Positions 1 to 11,519 of a DNA stretch of 64,000 nucleotides are shown here, piece by piece (position 1 is the first letter of the stretch; each line of letters begins with the position of its first letter). The stretch comes from Callorhinus ursinus. Its lineage: Eukaryota > Chordata > Mammalia > Carnivora > Otariidae. Made by a program: the position numbers and the translations under genes. The stretch lies in NCBI RefSeq assembly GCF_003265705.1, contig NW_020312848.1, positions 54,913,707 to 54,977,706 on the forward strand. The letters are read 5' to 3'. The notes under the pieces are model-generated. The model worked only from the letters and a program-made list of their open reading frames with translations. It was not told the DNA's origin and did no database searches.

Positions 1-1195
1 TGAAGACGACCTCTTATCCTCATTCCAACAAGGCAGGAAATATGAATCAGATTATGAGTAGCCATTGCCAGGAAGACAAAACCAAGGATCTATGAACGTG
101 TGAGACCAGACAATTAGAAGGACATGGGCACAGCAGAAGAACAGGCCAGGACACTGAGACAGTTGCATGGTGTTAAAGAAGATCAGACCCACTTAGTGCT
201 CCACTAAGTAGAAAAAGAACTATGGCTTCCTAAGGTATTTTTGAGTAAAAAATTGGTCAAAATTAATAAAAGCTTCTACGTTAAGGAAAAAAAAAACAAA
301 AAATGCAATGATTTACTGGAGATTTGAAAACAGATTCAATCCATATACAGAAGTAGCTACCTCTCCAGAGCCAAATATAAGAACTACACTATTCCCTACA
401 AATAGGAAGAATATTCATCAAATCCTCAACTGTCTTATGGCAAAACTATTATATGAAAATCACCATATTAGATGTAGAGGATCATTTAAATTTGAATTAA
501 ATAGAATCCCCTCCCAGAGAGAACTTGTATCAGGTGAGCTAAGATATGCATGAGCTAAGATGGGCAGCCAGGCAGGATTATGATTATTATTAACAGAAAG
601 GGTTAAGTTTGAAAAGTGTAAATCAAAGATCCATTGGAGTTCAGAGCAAGGAGAGAAAGAGAAAGAGACAGAGACAGAGAGAGACTTGGTGAGTCACTAC
701 AAAAAGGCTTGTATTCCAAGTAGGCTTTCCTTAGGTTTAACTGGAAGGGAGAATAGCCTTGATGGAAAGAATAAACAAAATGTTGGAGAAAGGTCTCAAG
801 TCCAGTTTGGCTACGTAAGTCAAATGAATGACTCTCAGAATGAGTACCCCCTTAAACTTTGTGCCCTGGCACCTCACTTGCCTTATTCAAAGAGCTTAAA
901 TAAACGGTCTTTTCCCAAAGCTCATCCACTGTTCCATATTAAAACTAATGGTCCATCTGATTTAAAACTCATGCATTTTCCACAAAAACTGGAAATGCAA
1001 AGTATGTTGAGTTGCTCTCATTAAAGTACAAGTGGGCACTAGAGCCCAACCATACCAGCTTAAGTCACTTCTCCTATTCACTATACACTTACCCATCCTG
1101 TCTCCTCATTTCCTACCCTATTCAGGCCAAGTACAGAAGAATTTGAAGAATTATGTTTAAAAAATTGCATACTTTCATTAATATATTCAACAAAA
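1..1195. other. Unassigned AT-rich sequence
   Basis: No repeat family or gene is recognised here. A short GA-rich run ('agagaaagagaaagagacagagacagagagaga') lies near 645-685. The short open frames at 308-553 and 686-1024 have no recognisable domain, no coding-like composition and no splice context, so they are treated as chance. Confidence 0.4.
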
Positions 1196-1400
1196 TTTGA
1201 GCATCTAGAATGTCCTAGAACATACCATGTGGTGATGACAGAATGTTCATAACGGGAGACATTGCTCCGGCCTCACAGTGCTTAATAGTATAGCTACAAA
1301 TAAAGATCAGGTAGGGGGAAGGTGAAAAATGGAGCCAAAAGGCTCTAGGGCCAGGGTATGGGAGAATTTAAATACTAAGCTAGTTTAGTGTGTTTAAGAT
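1196..1400 (-). repeat. L2-like LINE fragment (antisense)
   Basis: The stretch 'gagcatctagaatgtcctagaa…gatgacagaatg…ggagacattgctccggcctcacagtgcttaatagta' follows the antisense L2 pattern (size-class phrase, then 'ctgccctcatggagcttacattctagtg'). It is heavily diverged. It may belong to the same old copy as the antisense L2 sequence downstream at 2.3-3.2 kb, split by young SINEs. Assignment is by remembered consensus, not alignment. Confidence 0.45.
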
Positions 1401-1403
1401 CAC

Positions 1404-1581
1404 TGGTGCCTGGGTGGCTCATTGGTTAAGCGTCTGCCTTCAGCTCACGTCATGATCCCAGGGTCCTGCGATTGAGCCCCACGTCAGGCTCCCTGCTCAG
1501 CGGGGAGTCGTCTTCTCCCTCTGCCCCTCCCCACTGTTTGTGCTCTCTCTCTCTCAAATAAATAAATAAAATCTTTTAAAA
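1404..1581 (+). mobile_element. Carnivore SINE (SINEC, tRNA-Lys derived)
   Basis: It has a full head ('tggtgcctgggtggctc…ttaagcgtctgcc'), a B-box-like region ('tgcgattgagcccc'), a CT-rich stretch, then AATAAATAAATAAAATCTTTT and an A-rich end. An imperfect target duplication, AAGATCACT upstream and AAAATCACT downstream, flanks it. Pol III-transcribed non-autonomous retroposon mobilised by L1. Confidence 0.93.
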
Positions 1582-2008
1582 AAATCACTATTTCTTTTTT
1601 TTAATAGAGGAATGATGAGCTAAAGCCACCACCTAGGTATAGTAATCTAGGAATATAATATATAGGATGGATTATGGCTGAGAAAGGTGAAATTAAAAAC
1701 TCTTATAATTAGGAGACTATGAAAAAAATCCAAGTGTGTTATGTCTAAATTCAGATAGGAATGACAAGAATGAAAAACAAGGATGAATCAGCAGTACACT
1801 CGAGAAGATGATTGGTAGTGACTGATAGGATGCTGGGTTCAAAGGACGAAGTGGATCTTACATCAAAGACATAATTATAAAAATAGAAAAGTCAAAAGGA
1901 TAAAAGATTGACTTCTTATTACATTTATTTTATATTTAAGAAACTTCTAAATACCTCCCCCACCTTTTTACAGACATACCCACTTCAGCTAACATAAGAC
2001 TAAACTTC

Positions 2009-2197
2009 CGGGGCACCTGGGTGGCTCAGTCAGTTAAGCGTCTGCCTTTGGCTCAGGTCATGATCCCAGGCTCCTGGGATCAAGTCCCTCATCAGGCTCC
2101 CCGCTCAGCAGGGAGTCTGCTTCTCCCTCTCCCCCCACTAATGCACTCTCTCTCTCCCACACACAAAAATAAATAAAATCTTAAAAAAAAAAAAACC
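2009..2197 (+). mobile_element. Carnivore SINE (SINEC), full length
   Basis: The head 'ggcacctgggtggctcagtc' is near consensus, followed by the 'gtctgcctttggctcaggtcatgatccc' module, the CT-rich tract and an AATAAAATCTT(A)n tail. A perfect 9-bp target duplication CTAAACTTC sits at 2000-2008 and 2198-2206. Low divergence marks it as one of the younger insertions in the window. Confidence 0.96.
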
Positions 2198-2289
2198 CTA
2201 AACTTCAATTCTGGAAACTCTCAGGCATTCATCAATAGTATTAAGGCATCAGTTGTCAGAGCAGGCCATTTATTCACCAATACCAAAAT

Positions 2290-3194
2290 TATCCAGTACT
2301 TATTATGCTTTGCTTTGATTGACTTGTCCTCAAGGAGCATACTGTCCTCTGGGGAAGGAAGGCAGTTAGCAAAGCACAATAATACAATGTGAGAAATCTA
2401 TAACAGAGGAATAAAGTGTCATGGCTACATTAAAGAAGAGAATACTAATCCTGCCTGAGGGAATCTGGAAGAACTTCACTGAGGAAACAACATATGCACC
2501 AGTCCTGGAAGGATGAGCAGTAGTCTACCAGGCAGAGAATTCCATAAAAACAAACAAAAAAGGCCTTTTTTTTTTTTTTAATACATCAAGAGAGGAGCAC
2601 CAAAATTATGGAAGTATGAAAGAGAAAAGCATGTTTGGAGACTAATAAAAAGTCTGTGCAGCTCAAGCATAATATATATGGTATAGAATCTTGGAGAAAA
2701 GCCTGGAAAGTTTAGTTGGGAACAAGTTATAGAGCACTTCGTGTGCTGTACTAAAGAGGGAATTTTTTAAATCCCTGTAAGAAGTAGGGAATTAAATATT
2801 TTTAGGTAAAGGTGTGATGATTGTATTTTTATATTAAAAACATATTGAGCCACATTATGAGAAAAGGATCGAATGTAAAAATAAATAGAAGGAGAGATCA
2901 GTAAAGCGCTATTATGTAATTAAATCAAGAGAGGATGTGATTACTAATTAATACAAATGAATGCCAATAATCCAATCCCAACCCACACAAACCAGGACTC
3001 ACAGTAAGTTTATCTTTCAAAGGAAGAGTTTATAGAGTAAGGCAACAAGAAGTCTGAACACTGATTCTTGGTAATTTCAACATACATATAAGGCACAACT
3101 GAGGAAAAAGAGCAGTGAAAAAGCACTTGGGACGGCCATCTGGGGAAAAAAAGTGGAAAAAGAGGAAAGGTGAAAATAATGGCACAGTGACCAA
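2290..3194 (-). repeat. L2 LINE remnant (antisense), interrupted by young L1
   Basis: The text 'cctcaaggagcatactgtcctctggggaaggaaggcag…gaagaacttcactgaggaa…ggatgagcagtag…ccaggcagagaattcc' reads like the complement of the L2 3' region. The downstream 'gagagatcagtaaagcgctattatgtaat' is weaker. An old copy, heavily decayed. The young L1 at 3211-4040 is inserted at or near its upstream end. Confidence 0.5.
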
Positions 3195-3210
3195 GAGAAA
3201 TAGCATCTTT

Positions 3211-4040
3211 TTTTTAAATTTTTTATTGTTATGTTAATCACCATATATTACATCATTAGTTTTTGATGTAGTGTTCCATGATTGTTTGTGCATAACACCC
3301 AGTGCTCCATGCAGAATGTGCCCTCTTTAATACCCATCGCCAGGCTAACCCATCCCCCTACCCTCCTCCCCTCTAGAACCCTCAGTTTGTTTTTCAGAGT
3401 CCATCGTCTCTCATGGTTCGTCTCCCCCTCTGACTTACTCCCCTTCCTTCTTCCCCTCCTGCTATCTTCTTCTTTTTCTTTTTCCTTAACATATGTTGCA
3501 TTATTTGTTTCAGAAGTACAGATCTGTGATTCAACAGTCTTGCACAATTCACAGCACTCACCATAGCACATACCCTCCCCAATGTCTATCACTCAGCCAC
3601 CCCATCCCTCCCACCCCCCACCACTCCAGCAACACTCAGTTTGTTTCCTGAGATTAAGAATTCTTCATATCAGTGAGGTCATATGATACATGTCTTTCTC
3701 TGATTGACTTATTTCACTAAGCATAACACCCTCCAGTTCCATCCACGTCGTTGCAAATGGAAAGATCTCATTCCTTTTGATGGCTGCATAATATTCCATT
3801 GTGTATATATACCACACCTTCTTTATCCATTCATCTGTTGATGGACATCTTGGCTCTTTCCACAGTTTGGCTATTGTGGACATTGCTGCTATAAACATTG
3901 GGGTGCACGTACCCCTTCGGATCCCTACATTTGTATCTTTGGGGTAAATACCCAGTAGTGCAATTGCTGGATTGTATGGTAGCTCTATTTTCAACTGTTT
4001 GAGGAACCTCCATACTGTTTTCCAGAGGGGTTGCACCAAG
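3211..4040 (-). mobile_element. Young 5'-truncated LINE-1 with target-site duplication
   Basis: An 830-bp insertion bounded by a perfect 16-bp target duplication (GAGAAATAGCATCTTT at 3195-3210 and 4041-4056). Read on the minus strand it begins inside the ORF2 C-terminal region, keeps an open frame from 4039 to the natural ORF2 stop near 3665 (124 codons, with the WKEPRCPSTDEW and WYIYTMEYYAAIK motifs typical of the L1 ORF2 C-terminus), then a carnivore-type 3' UTR and an A-rich tail at 3211-3217. The undamaged frame and exact duplication mean it is recent. The fragment has neither the endonuclease nor the reverse transcriptase region, so it cannot move itself. Confidence 0.96.
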
Positions 4041-4056
4041 GAGAAATAGCATCTTT

Positions 4057-4939
4057 AAGGAGGAGAAAGCAGTAAATAATATCAAAGACTGAAGACCAAA
4101 TCAGCTTAGAACTAAAACTACTCATTTGGTTTTTCTAAAATGAGGTTTTTTTGGTAATCATTTTCTAGAGTGATTTTTTGGAAGTAGTCAAAAACAAGCC
4201 AGATTTTGGAGGGTCTAATAATGGGAAGTAAGGAGTGGAAGCTTCAAGCAGGGACCAACCTTTCAAGATGCTCTATAGTCATGGGTAGCAGAATGGTAGT
4301 GACCGACTATCTAAGAGCACGTGAACCTAAGGGAAGTGATTTTTTAACATGGAAAAGACATGGAAATATGAGTAAGACAAAGTAAAAGAAATTGGAGGAA
4401 AGTGTTAAAAATACAAAAGAAAATATAATTTATTTTTAAAACATCTTGAAGAGTTGAAGACGAGGCAGAGAATCAAGAGCAAAATCTTGTATAGACCTTA
4501 AAGGTTTATCTAAAACAAGAGACAAGCAAAGTGCTGGTACCTGCATGCTAGGCTTTCATAATTATGTCCTGAATGAATGTTGTAATGGTAAACTGAAGGC
4601 TTGTTCTCCATTTTTTTCTTGCAATGGTCATATATTCAAGATAATATGCTGAGAAAAGCAACAGAGGCATGGTAACAAACTTAAGGACAGTAATAAATGT
4701 TTGAGGTAGTCTCTAAGGGGATTAGAAATTTAGGTATCTTTAAAGAAATAAAGAAGTTCCTGAAGATGCAGATGAAATTGGAAATCCTGTATTGTATTGG
4801 GACTTACCTATACCTGCCCTGTGACTTTTTTTGTAATGTCATCAGCGGCCCACGTACAGGAGGACAGAAAGTCAATGAGTACATATCACTACAGGTAAGA
4901 ATACTTTTGGAGAAGTTAAGGGTATAGATGAGATGACAG
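4057..4939. other. Diverged sequence after the L1, possibly old LINE
   Basis: Purine-rich, AT-rich sequence. Parts ('gggaagtaaggagtggaagc…', 'gaaattggaggaaagtg') resemble decayed antisense L2, continuing the copy split by the young L1, but the match is too weak to call. The open frame at 4697-4927 has no recognisable domain. Confidence 0.3.
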
Positions 4940-4955
4940 TTAAAGTGCCTGGCAA

Positions 4956-5145
4956 GGGGCACCTGAGTGGCACAGTCGGTTAGCTGTCCAACTCTTGCCT
5001 TCTGCTCAGGTCATGATCTCAGGGTTGAGGGATCGAGCCCCATCAGGCTCTGCACTCTACAGTGTAGAGTCTGCTTGGGATTCTCTCTCCCTCTCCCTCT
5101 GCCCCCCCCCACCATGGATAAATAAATCTTAAAAAGAAAAAGCAT
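4956..5145 (+). mobile_element. Carnivore SINE (SINEC, older subfamily)
   Basis: Head 'ggggcacctgagtggcacagtcggttagctgtccaac', a B-box region 'gggatcgagcccc', 'ctctccctctgcccccccccc' and an AATAAATCTTA-rich tail. A 16-bp target duplication with one mismatch (TTAAAGTGCCTGGCAA at 4940-4955, TTAAAGTGACTGGCAA at 5146-5161) fixes the ends. The internal 'agtctgcttgggattctctctccc' module is that of an older subfamily than the copy at 2.0 kb. Confidence 0.95.
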
Positions 5146-5161
5146 TTAAAGTGACTGGCAA

Positions 5162-5789
5162 TATATCAATGGATAGAAAGAAAAATTTAATCAGAAGAAT
5201 TTAATTCATACACTGGAAGTATTAAGAGGAGTTGAGGCTTAGAGATAATAATAAGGATAAACAAAAGATATTATTGGCATAATGCAATGACAACAGAGTA
5301 ACCTTATGACAAAAGATTGTGAACAAAGTAGGGTTTGCATTTAAAGAATGTGTGATAGAAAAATGAAACCTCCCACAGGCATTTATCTGTTCACGTATGT
5401 GACAGTTGTTGGAACACTACTTCTATTACTGTTAACATCTTTTTTCCCCAACCAGCCCTATAAACTTTATCAAATCATGTGAATGGTAAAGGAGAATATA
5501 GGATTCTTCAAATTTTTTATATAATCCAGATTCTTTCCAGTCACATATGATTCCCAGAAGAATCCAGAGTATCTATTCCCAGGACTGGATATGCGTATTA
5601 CGTTTAACTTGGTAGGGAAAATGCTTCTATGCCACAACTGTAATTCTGTATCTTCTTCCAAATTGATTTCACTATCACTTCTGTACTTGCTATCTACAAG
5701 CACAGAAAACCAAAACAATAAAACCAGTACATTTATGCTGTAAGAGAAATGTAACTGACTATATGAGAATACTACTTAAATAGCATTCT
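5162..5789. other. Unassigned sequence
   Basis: No gene or repeat is recognised. The 82-codon minus-strand frame at 5470-5718 shows no family resemblance. Confidence 0.35.
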
Positions 5790-5925
5790 GGGCTGGAAAT
5801 CCATTACTTTGCCTCTAGTACTGGCTTTGCCAGTATATGCTGTCTGACCTTTGGTGGATTACCAAACCTGTTGGGGTCTCGGTTTCCTTACTCTTAAAAT
5901 CAGTTATTTTATTAGCTTATCTTTA
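5790..5925 (+). repeat. MIR SINE fragment
   Basis: The core reads 'ctggctttgccagtatatgctgtctgacctttggtggattaccaaacctgttggggtctcggtttccttactcttaaaat'. This is the MIR pattern 'ctagctgtgtgaccttgggcaagttacttaacctctctgagcctcagtttcctcatctgtaaaat'. An ancient mammalian tRNA-derived SINE, strongly diverged. Confidence 0.7.
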
Positions 5926-6189
5926 AGCTGCCTATTTGTTTGAAAGTTCCACAGGTTACACACTTCCTTTTAAAAATTGAGTCAGAGTTGATTTTTCATC
6001 AGTTTTTTAATGTTACTGAAGATCCTCAAAATCTTGTCAGGTGCCTTTTTAAAAAATATACATAGCATTTAAAATCTATACTTCTTTAAGTTTTTCAGTT
6101 TTTTTCATTTTATACTTTGAAGCCATTTTATTAGCAATACAAAAGGTTTGAATTGTTATATCTTCCTGTTAAACTGAATCTCTTATCAT

Positions 6190-7790
6190 TATTTATTGCT
6201 TCTTTTTATTGCTAGCAACACCCTCTGCCCTAAAGTCTACTTTGTGGGATATATAGGACACTAAGTTTCTTTAGGTTAGTATTTGTATTTGTTGGTTAGT
6301 ATTCTTTTGCTTACTATCAACATAGTTGTGTCTTTTTTTTTTAAGATTTTATTTACTTATTTGACAGAGAAGGACACAGCGAGAGAGGGAACACAATCAG
6401 GGGGAGTGGAAGAGGGATAAGCAGGCTCTCTGCTGAGCAGGGAAACCGATGCAGGGCTCGATCCCAGGACCCTGGGATCATGACCGGAACCAAAGGCAAA
6501 CGCTTAACCGACGGAGCCACCCAGGCGCCCCATAGTTGTATCTTTTAATTTTTCTGCCACTTTTGTGTTTTAAAGTCAGAATCTAGTCTGTTTATGTTTA
6601 TTATAATAAGTTTGAAATTGTTTCGACCCTATTATGTTGGGCTTTCTACTTGCTCTCTTCTTCTATCATCTTTAACCTTACTTGCTTTTTAAGAAAAAAA
6701 AAATACAGGATATTTTTGTTGTTATTGTCTGTTTGCTTGTTTATGCCCTTCCTGACTCCCACCTATTTATATTCCATTAGTTTGGAAGTTATACACTGTA
6801 TCTACTCTAATAGTGGTCATCCCAAAAATGTTAACATGCATATTTAAATTTACATGTCCAGAGTTAAATATCTATTCTCTCGTATCAAACATTATGAAGA
6901 GTGTTTTATCTCTATAAACATATTTTCATACATAATATTCAAATTCTAACATTCAGTATTCACAAACTGGATATTATTACTACTGTCTTACACCATCAGG
7001 TTTTGTTTGGATTAACTTTATGCTTGCTACTTTCTCTGATTACCATTCTTCGATTGCTCTCAGTCTTTCCCTCTTAATGATTTTTAAGTTGTTCATGAAG
7101 CTCATCTTCTAGACGTTCTTTAGAGAGATCTGCTGGTAGTAAGTTCTCTCAATTTTGCCCTACCTAAAAAAAGTCTTTATTTTACCCTTATTCTTGAAAA
7201 ATAATTTTACAGGATATACAATTCTATGTTGGAAATTATATTTTCTCAGAATTTTGAAGATATTATTCCACAGGTTTCTGGCTTCCATTGTTGGTCTTTT
7301 TCAAAATCAGGTATCAACCTAATTGTTATTCCTCTGTAATCCATCTTTGCTCTCAGTCAATATTTCTTTTCATTGTTGTGTGCCATGGTGGGGATGCCTT
7401 TTGATGTATCCTTCTTATGACTGGTGGGGCTTCAAATATAGTAATTTCATAGCCGTTAATTACCACATTGAATATTACCTGTCTCCCATTCATTCTATTT
7501 TCTACTTATAGAAATCAAATTACATATACCTTATAATTTCTAACACTATTCTTATTCTATTTTTCTTGTCTTTTAGAATGTGCTTTGTATTTCTCATTTA
7601 TTTCATTGTACTGATATCTGGACAATTTCTCCAGTTCCATCTTCCAGTTTACTCATTCTCTCTTCAACTGTGATTAATCTGCTATTTAATTGTCCCAAAT
7701 GGTTCCTAATTTCAGTTTTTATACTTTTATTCCTATGATCTTTTACAAACTGCCTTGAGAGCTGTGATGATGTCCTGCTCTTTACTCACA
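6190..7790 (-). repeat. Old L1/HAL1-like LINE fragment (antisense), split by SINE
   Basis: Several blocks match the complement of L1/HAL1: 'ctaaagtctactttgtgggatatata' near 6230, 'tagacgttctttagagagatctgctggtagtaagttctctcaa' near 7110, 'aagtctttattttacccttattcttgaaaaataattttacaggatatacaattctatgttgg' near 7170, then 'gaagatattattccacaggtttctggcttccattg'. The 7.2-7.8 kb part corresponds to the ORF1-like coding region, now full of stops. The element may continue weakly to about 8570. The SINE at 6337-6530 interrupts it. Family name is by remembered consensus. Confidence 0.7.
6337..6530 (-). mobile_element. Carnivore SINE (SINEC), antisense
   Basis: Reading left to right it shows the complement of the tail (T-run, 'aagattttatttacttatttgacagaga'), a GA-rich tract, then '…gggatcatgaccggaaccaaaggcaaacgcttaaccgacggagccacccaggcgcccc'. 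A 16-bp target duplication with one mismatch (CATAGTTGTGTCTTTT at 6321-6336, CATAGTTGTATCTTTT at 6531-6546) bounds it. It sits inside the older antisense L1. Confidence 0.96.
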
Positions 7791-8587
7791 GTTCTGATTC
7801 TCTTTTATTTAAACATTTATTAATTTTATGTTTACATATAATTCTAATATGTACAAGTTTTGTTGGCCTGATATTACTGATAATGGTTCTACTAGATCTC
7901 ACTCACAGTAGCTTGGTCCTTTCTGTACATGTTTTATGATTTCTCTTCCTATGAGTTCATATTTCTTGAAACTCTGTGTGAAAAAAATTGATACGTTTGG
8001 GATTTTTGCTTCCTCTAGATGCCTACAATACAACCAACATAAAACCACTTTTAATGAAATTACGACTTTATACTTTTTGATGATACAAAGTTAATGAAAA
8101 TTGAAAATCTAAGGCCATGTATCTTGGAATTCTCAGTATGTAAAATTATCAATCCCTATAACCTAAGTCTGTCTATCTATCTAAAAGGATAAATATAGGT
8201 AAATTTTATTTTAAGTTTTAAGATTACCCACTGATGTCTATCAGAGGTATAACCTTATAGAGATTTAAAGTCTGACTTCTTTCCTCACAGGGATCCCAGT
8301 CTTTGCTTTCAGTCATCCTCTCATGAATCATTCAATCCAAAGCTTTAGGCTTTGGGAAGGAGACTGAGAAATATTCCACACCAGTTATAGGTTTTAGTAC
8401 TGGTTTACCTCCCCAGATTTGTCATTTCTTATTGTTTTTGGTCTCTAAGAATTTTCTTTTCTGTCTTGAGAGCTTGGGTTGGCTTGATGGCTCATATTGT
8501 TGTCCCTTTATCTATAAAGTCTGTTTCATTTTGCTTCTTATAAAGAAATAAGACTATTAATGTGTTAGTTTCTTCTATCATCTAAAT

Positions 8588-8809
8588 CAGAGGTCAGCAA
8601 ACAATGGCTTATGGGTCAAATACATCCCACTGCCTATTTTTGTAAATAAAATTTTATAGGAACACAGCCATGATCACTCATTTATGTATTTCCATGGCTA
8701 CTTTTGTGCTATAACATCAAAGTTGAATAGTTGTCACAGACACCATCTGACCCATAGAGCTGAAAATATTTACTGTCTGCCTTTTACAAAGAAGGTTTCC
8801 TGACCCCTG
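8588..8809. mobile_element. hAT-type miniature DNA transposon, complete with TIRs and 8-bp TSD
   Basis: A 222-bp element starting 'cagaggtcagcaaacaatgg' and ending 'ggtttcctgacccctg', so the ends are inverted repeats of the CAGGGGTCRGCAAAC type. Inside is the typical 'tatttttgtaaataaaattttataggaacacagccatgatcactcatttatgtatt' sequence of a non-autonomous hAT-Charlie family. An exact 8-bp target duplication ATCTAAAT lies at 8580-8587 and 8810-8817, the length expected for hAT transposases. There is no transposase frame. The exact Repbase name was not assigned. Confidence 0.93.
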
Positions 8810-8817
8810 ATCTAAAT

Positions 8818-11519
8818 CATCAGCAACTGACTTATCTTACAATAAATATGTTCAATTTAATACAACAGCAAAGTGTTATTTAATCTAGGCATTTGTTGAC
8901 TTAATGTATGCATATATTCAATATAGGTATCTAATATCACTGCAGCAAACCAGAACTTCTTTGATGGCATGAGCTATATATCTAAAAGGTTTAAGTAGCA
9001 GATCCAACATAGAAATATATTTAATAAATGTCTTTGATGATGATGATGGTGATGATATCCTGAATTCCCATAATTTTCTAATCCATGACAGATAAAAAAA
9101 CAGGTATCATTTTAGAGAGTTAAATGTACTTGTCAAGTCATTTTGGAATGTGGTAAATCACCTTAATTGGGTACGTTTTGCCTCCAGGAATCTTAACTGC
9201 TTATGTTCTCTGACATTCTTACTGATAAAGCTCATTGCCATATATTAAAGCTATGAATGTTACTCTCTTTTTAATGTTATAGCTTTTATTACAGGGAAGT
9301 ATCTTTACTATTTGTATAATATCCCATGTCCTTCCACAAAAAAAAGAAATACACAATTGCAAGATTCTGGTAATAGCCCTTCACTACCTATTTTTAGAGC
9401 GTGCATAGCCTTAACTGTTCTGATCCACTCAGAAAAACAGATAATGAAATACACTTTTAAACATACATTTTGTTTTTGGAAAATGTTCTTTTTGCAAATG
9501 CTCCGGACAGAAGATGAGAGATGCAGTTTGCAGAGTAAGAGAAGTGGCTGAATAAAAAAATACTGTCATAAGGGGAAAAGAGAAATATGTTAGAAAACTT
9601 TATCCCTACAATAGGGAATACAGCATTTGATGAGAGAAGCCCAAAACAGTAAATGAATGAATGGTATTTGCTAGATGGAAGAAAGTGCCCAGTAAAATGA
9701 ATACAGAATACGTGTAAAATGTCCCTGATGGAGAGATAGTGTGCTAGATATAAGGGACAGCTAGCATTTGCTGGAACACATGAGTGACGTGTTCTAGAGA
9801 AAGAAGGAAAGTGCTGGGTGTAACAGCAGCTAGTATAGAGAGCACGGACAGCAGGTTTTCTGCAGAATAATGTTGTTCATGGCTAGTAGTGATCTGTGAA
9901 AAATGTAAGTGAACAGTTTTGACAGAGCAGCATGTGATAGGGAATAAACTAACTAGACTATCTGGCTGCCATGCAACTGACTAAGGGAAAACTGTATGGG
10001 TACAAAATCAAGCTGTAATCTCTTTGGAAAGCAGGCAGTAAGTCTGAGAAAGGAAAAAAAGAAATATATTCTGAGACAGAAGTGAGTAGCACAGCATTCC
10101 AATTCAATAGATTTGTACAACAATCTTTCATTTATGTTAGGAAAACAGTGTTGTAGAATGCTAATGAATGAGTTACAAAAATTTATAGTGGGCAAAAACT
10201 TTGTTATCTGCTTATGTCACTGTTATTTCCTATTACTGTGGCTGTTATTAAATAAAGAGCATTTACTGAATGAGCTCCATGCATAGAGCACATGTGAAGG
10301 ACTTAGTGGGGAGAGAGAGGTGCAGCAGAGATGAATCTGATTGTGAGGAACAAGGTTCTAGTTTAAATAAAGCCTAAACTCAATGCACAGAACACTAAAA
10401 ATGCATCGCATTGAATATATGTGTAGTGGTCCAACATAAACAGATTTCTCAATGTTAACAAAAAATACATCAGTTCTGCAAATGTTAAATGCCACATCAA
10501 GGTTAATATTGCCAAAAATATCCATGAATGCTGTTAAGTGTCATTACAAAGCAAAGAACGTAAAGCAGCTCAGGGGGTTATTAGTAATAGCCCTAGGATT
10601 TGGATTCTATGGACAAGAAACATGAGATTTTCCCCAAAGGATCATTATTATAGGAATCTCATTTGTGTCCCAAACTCACCTATGTTTATTGACTGTCAAA
10701 CCTTGATACAAGGCTTATCTGTTTCAAATGGCTGTTCCTAAGTGGTATTGAATGTTTGAAATATATCTTTGTCAAATCTGTTTGTGATTTAACATTATTA
10801 CAATATATTTTATTATAGAGGCTATTTTCATAAATCCTATAAAACAATGAATAAATATTTGCAAGGAGGGTTTAATAGTTGACATCAAAATGACTCAACA
10901 CAGAGCATTTTTTAAAAGTATGGCAAGATGCATATGGAAGAGGCTCTCAGAAGTGCTGACAATACTACTGAAGCAGATTACCTTAAAAGAAAACACATAT
11001 GGTTCCATTTTGTGCCTTCTCGCTCAACTAAATATGTTTAGAGGCACAGGCTTGCAACCTGCTGAGTGAATCCTATTTCATCCATATGCAGATTATAGAA
11101 CTAAAGAGGAGACAGTTAAAATTATTCAGTTACTTTTTTATAATTCAAGATGAAAAACATGAACAATACATGGGTTTCCCTTTTCCTCCCACAAGTTTAG
11201 GGCTCAAAATTAATTTCTTTTCCTTCAATGAACTATCTATTGACACTCCTGATTTCCCAATCTCTGTGACCTTCAGGCCCCCAAAACTTGATGTCATTTT
11301 GCTTTACCACAGGATATCTTTAAATTGGGAAGGAGAACATTTTGTGTAAACACAAAGGCAATGGTAGCCAATTATCACTTTATCTACAATTTCCCTCAAC
11401 CACATACTCTTAATAGTGTCCATTCTAAAACATATAACTCAACCCCATTTCTCACTCTAGTTACTATCCTATCTTTCTTCTCTTTCACAGTCAAACTTTT
11501 TGAATGTCTTATCTATCCC
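8818..11519. other. Unassigned AT-rich interval
   Basis: Mostly unique-looking. A short GATGAT run lies near 9034-9056. The frames at 9312-9551, 9953-10195, 10538-10741 and 11086-11349 show no known domain. The only repeat suspected is a weak MIR at about 9080-9145, listed separately. Confidence 0.35.
9080..9145 (-). repeat. Possible MIR fragment (antisense)
   Basis: The order 'gacagataaaaaaacagg…ttttagagagttaaatgtacttgtcaagtca' resembles the antisense MIR core 'acagatgaggaaactgaggctcagagaggttaagtgacttgcccaaggtca'. It is short and diverged, so the call is tentative. Confidence 0.35.

Noticed and set aside
3248..3592. Overlapping frames on both strands (minus 3248-3592 and 3394-3582, plus 3282-3566)
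   Set aside because: They lie in the 3' UTR of the young L1, which is not coding.
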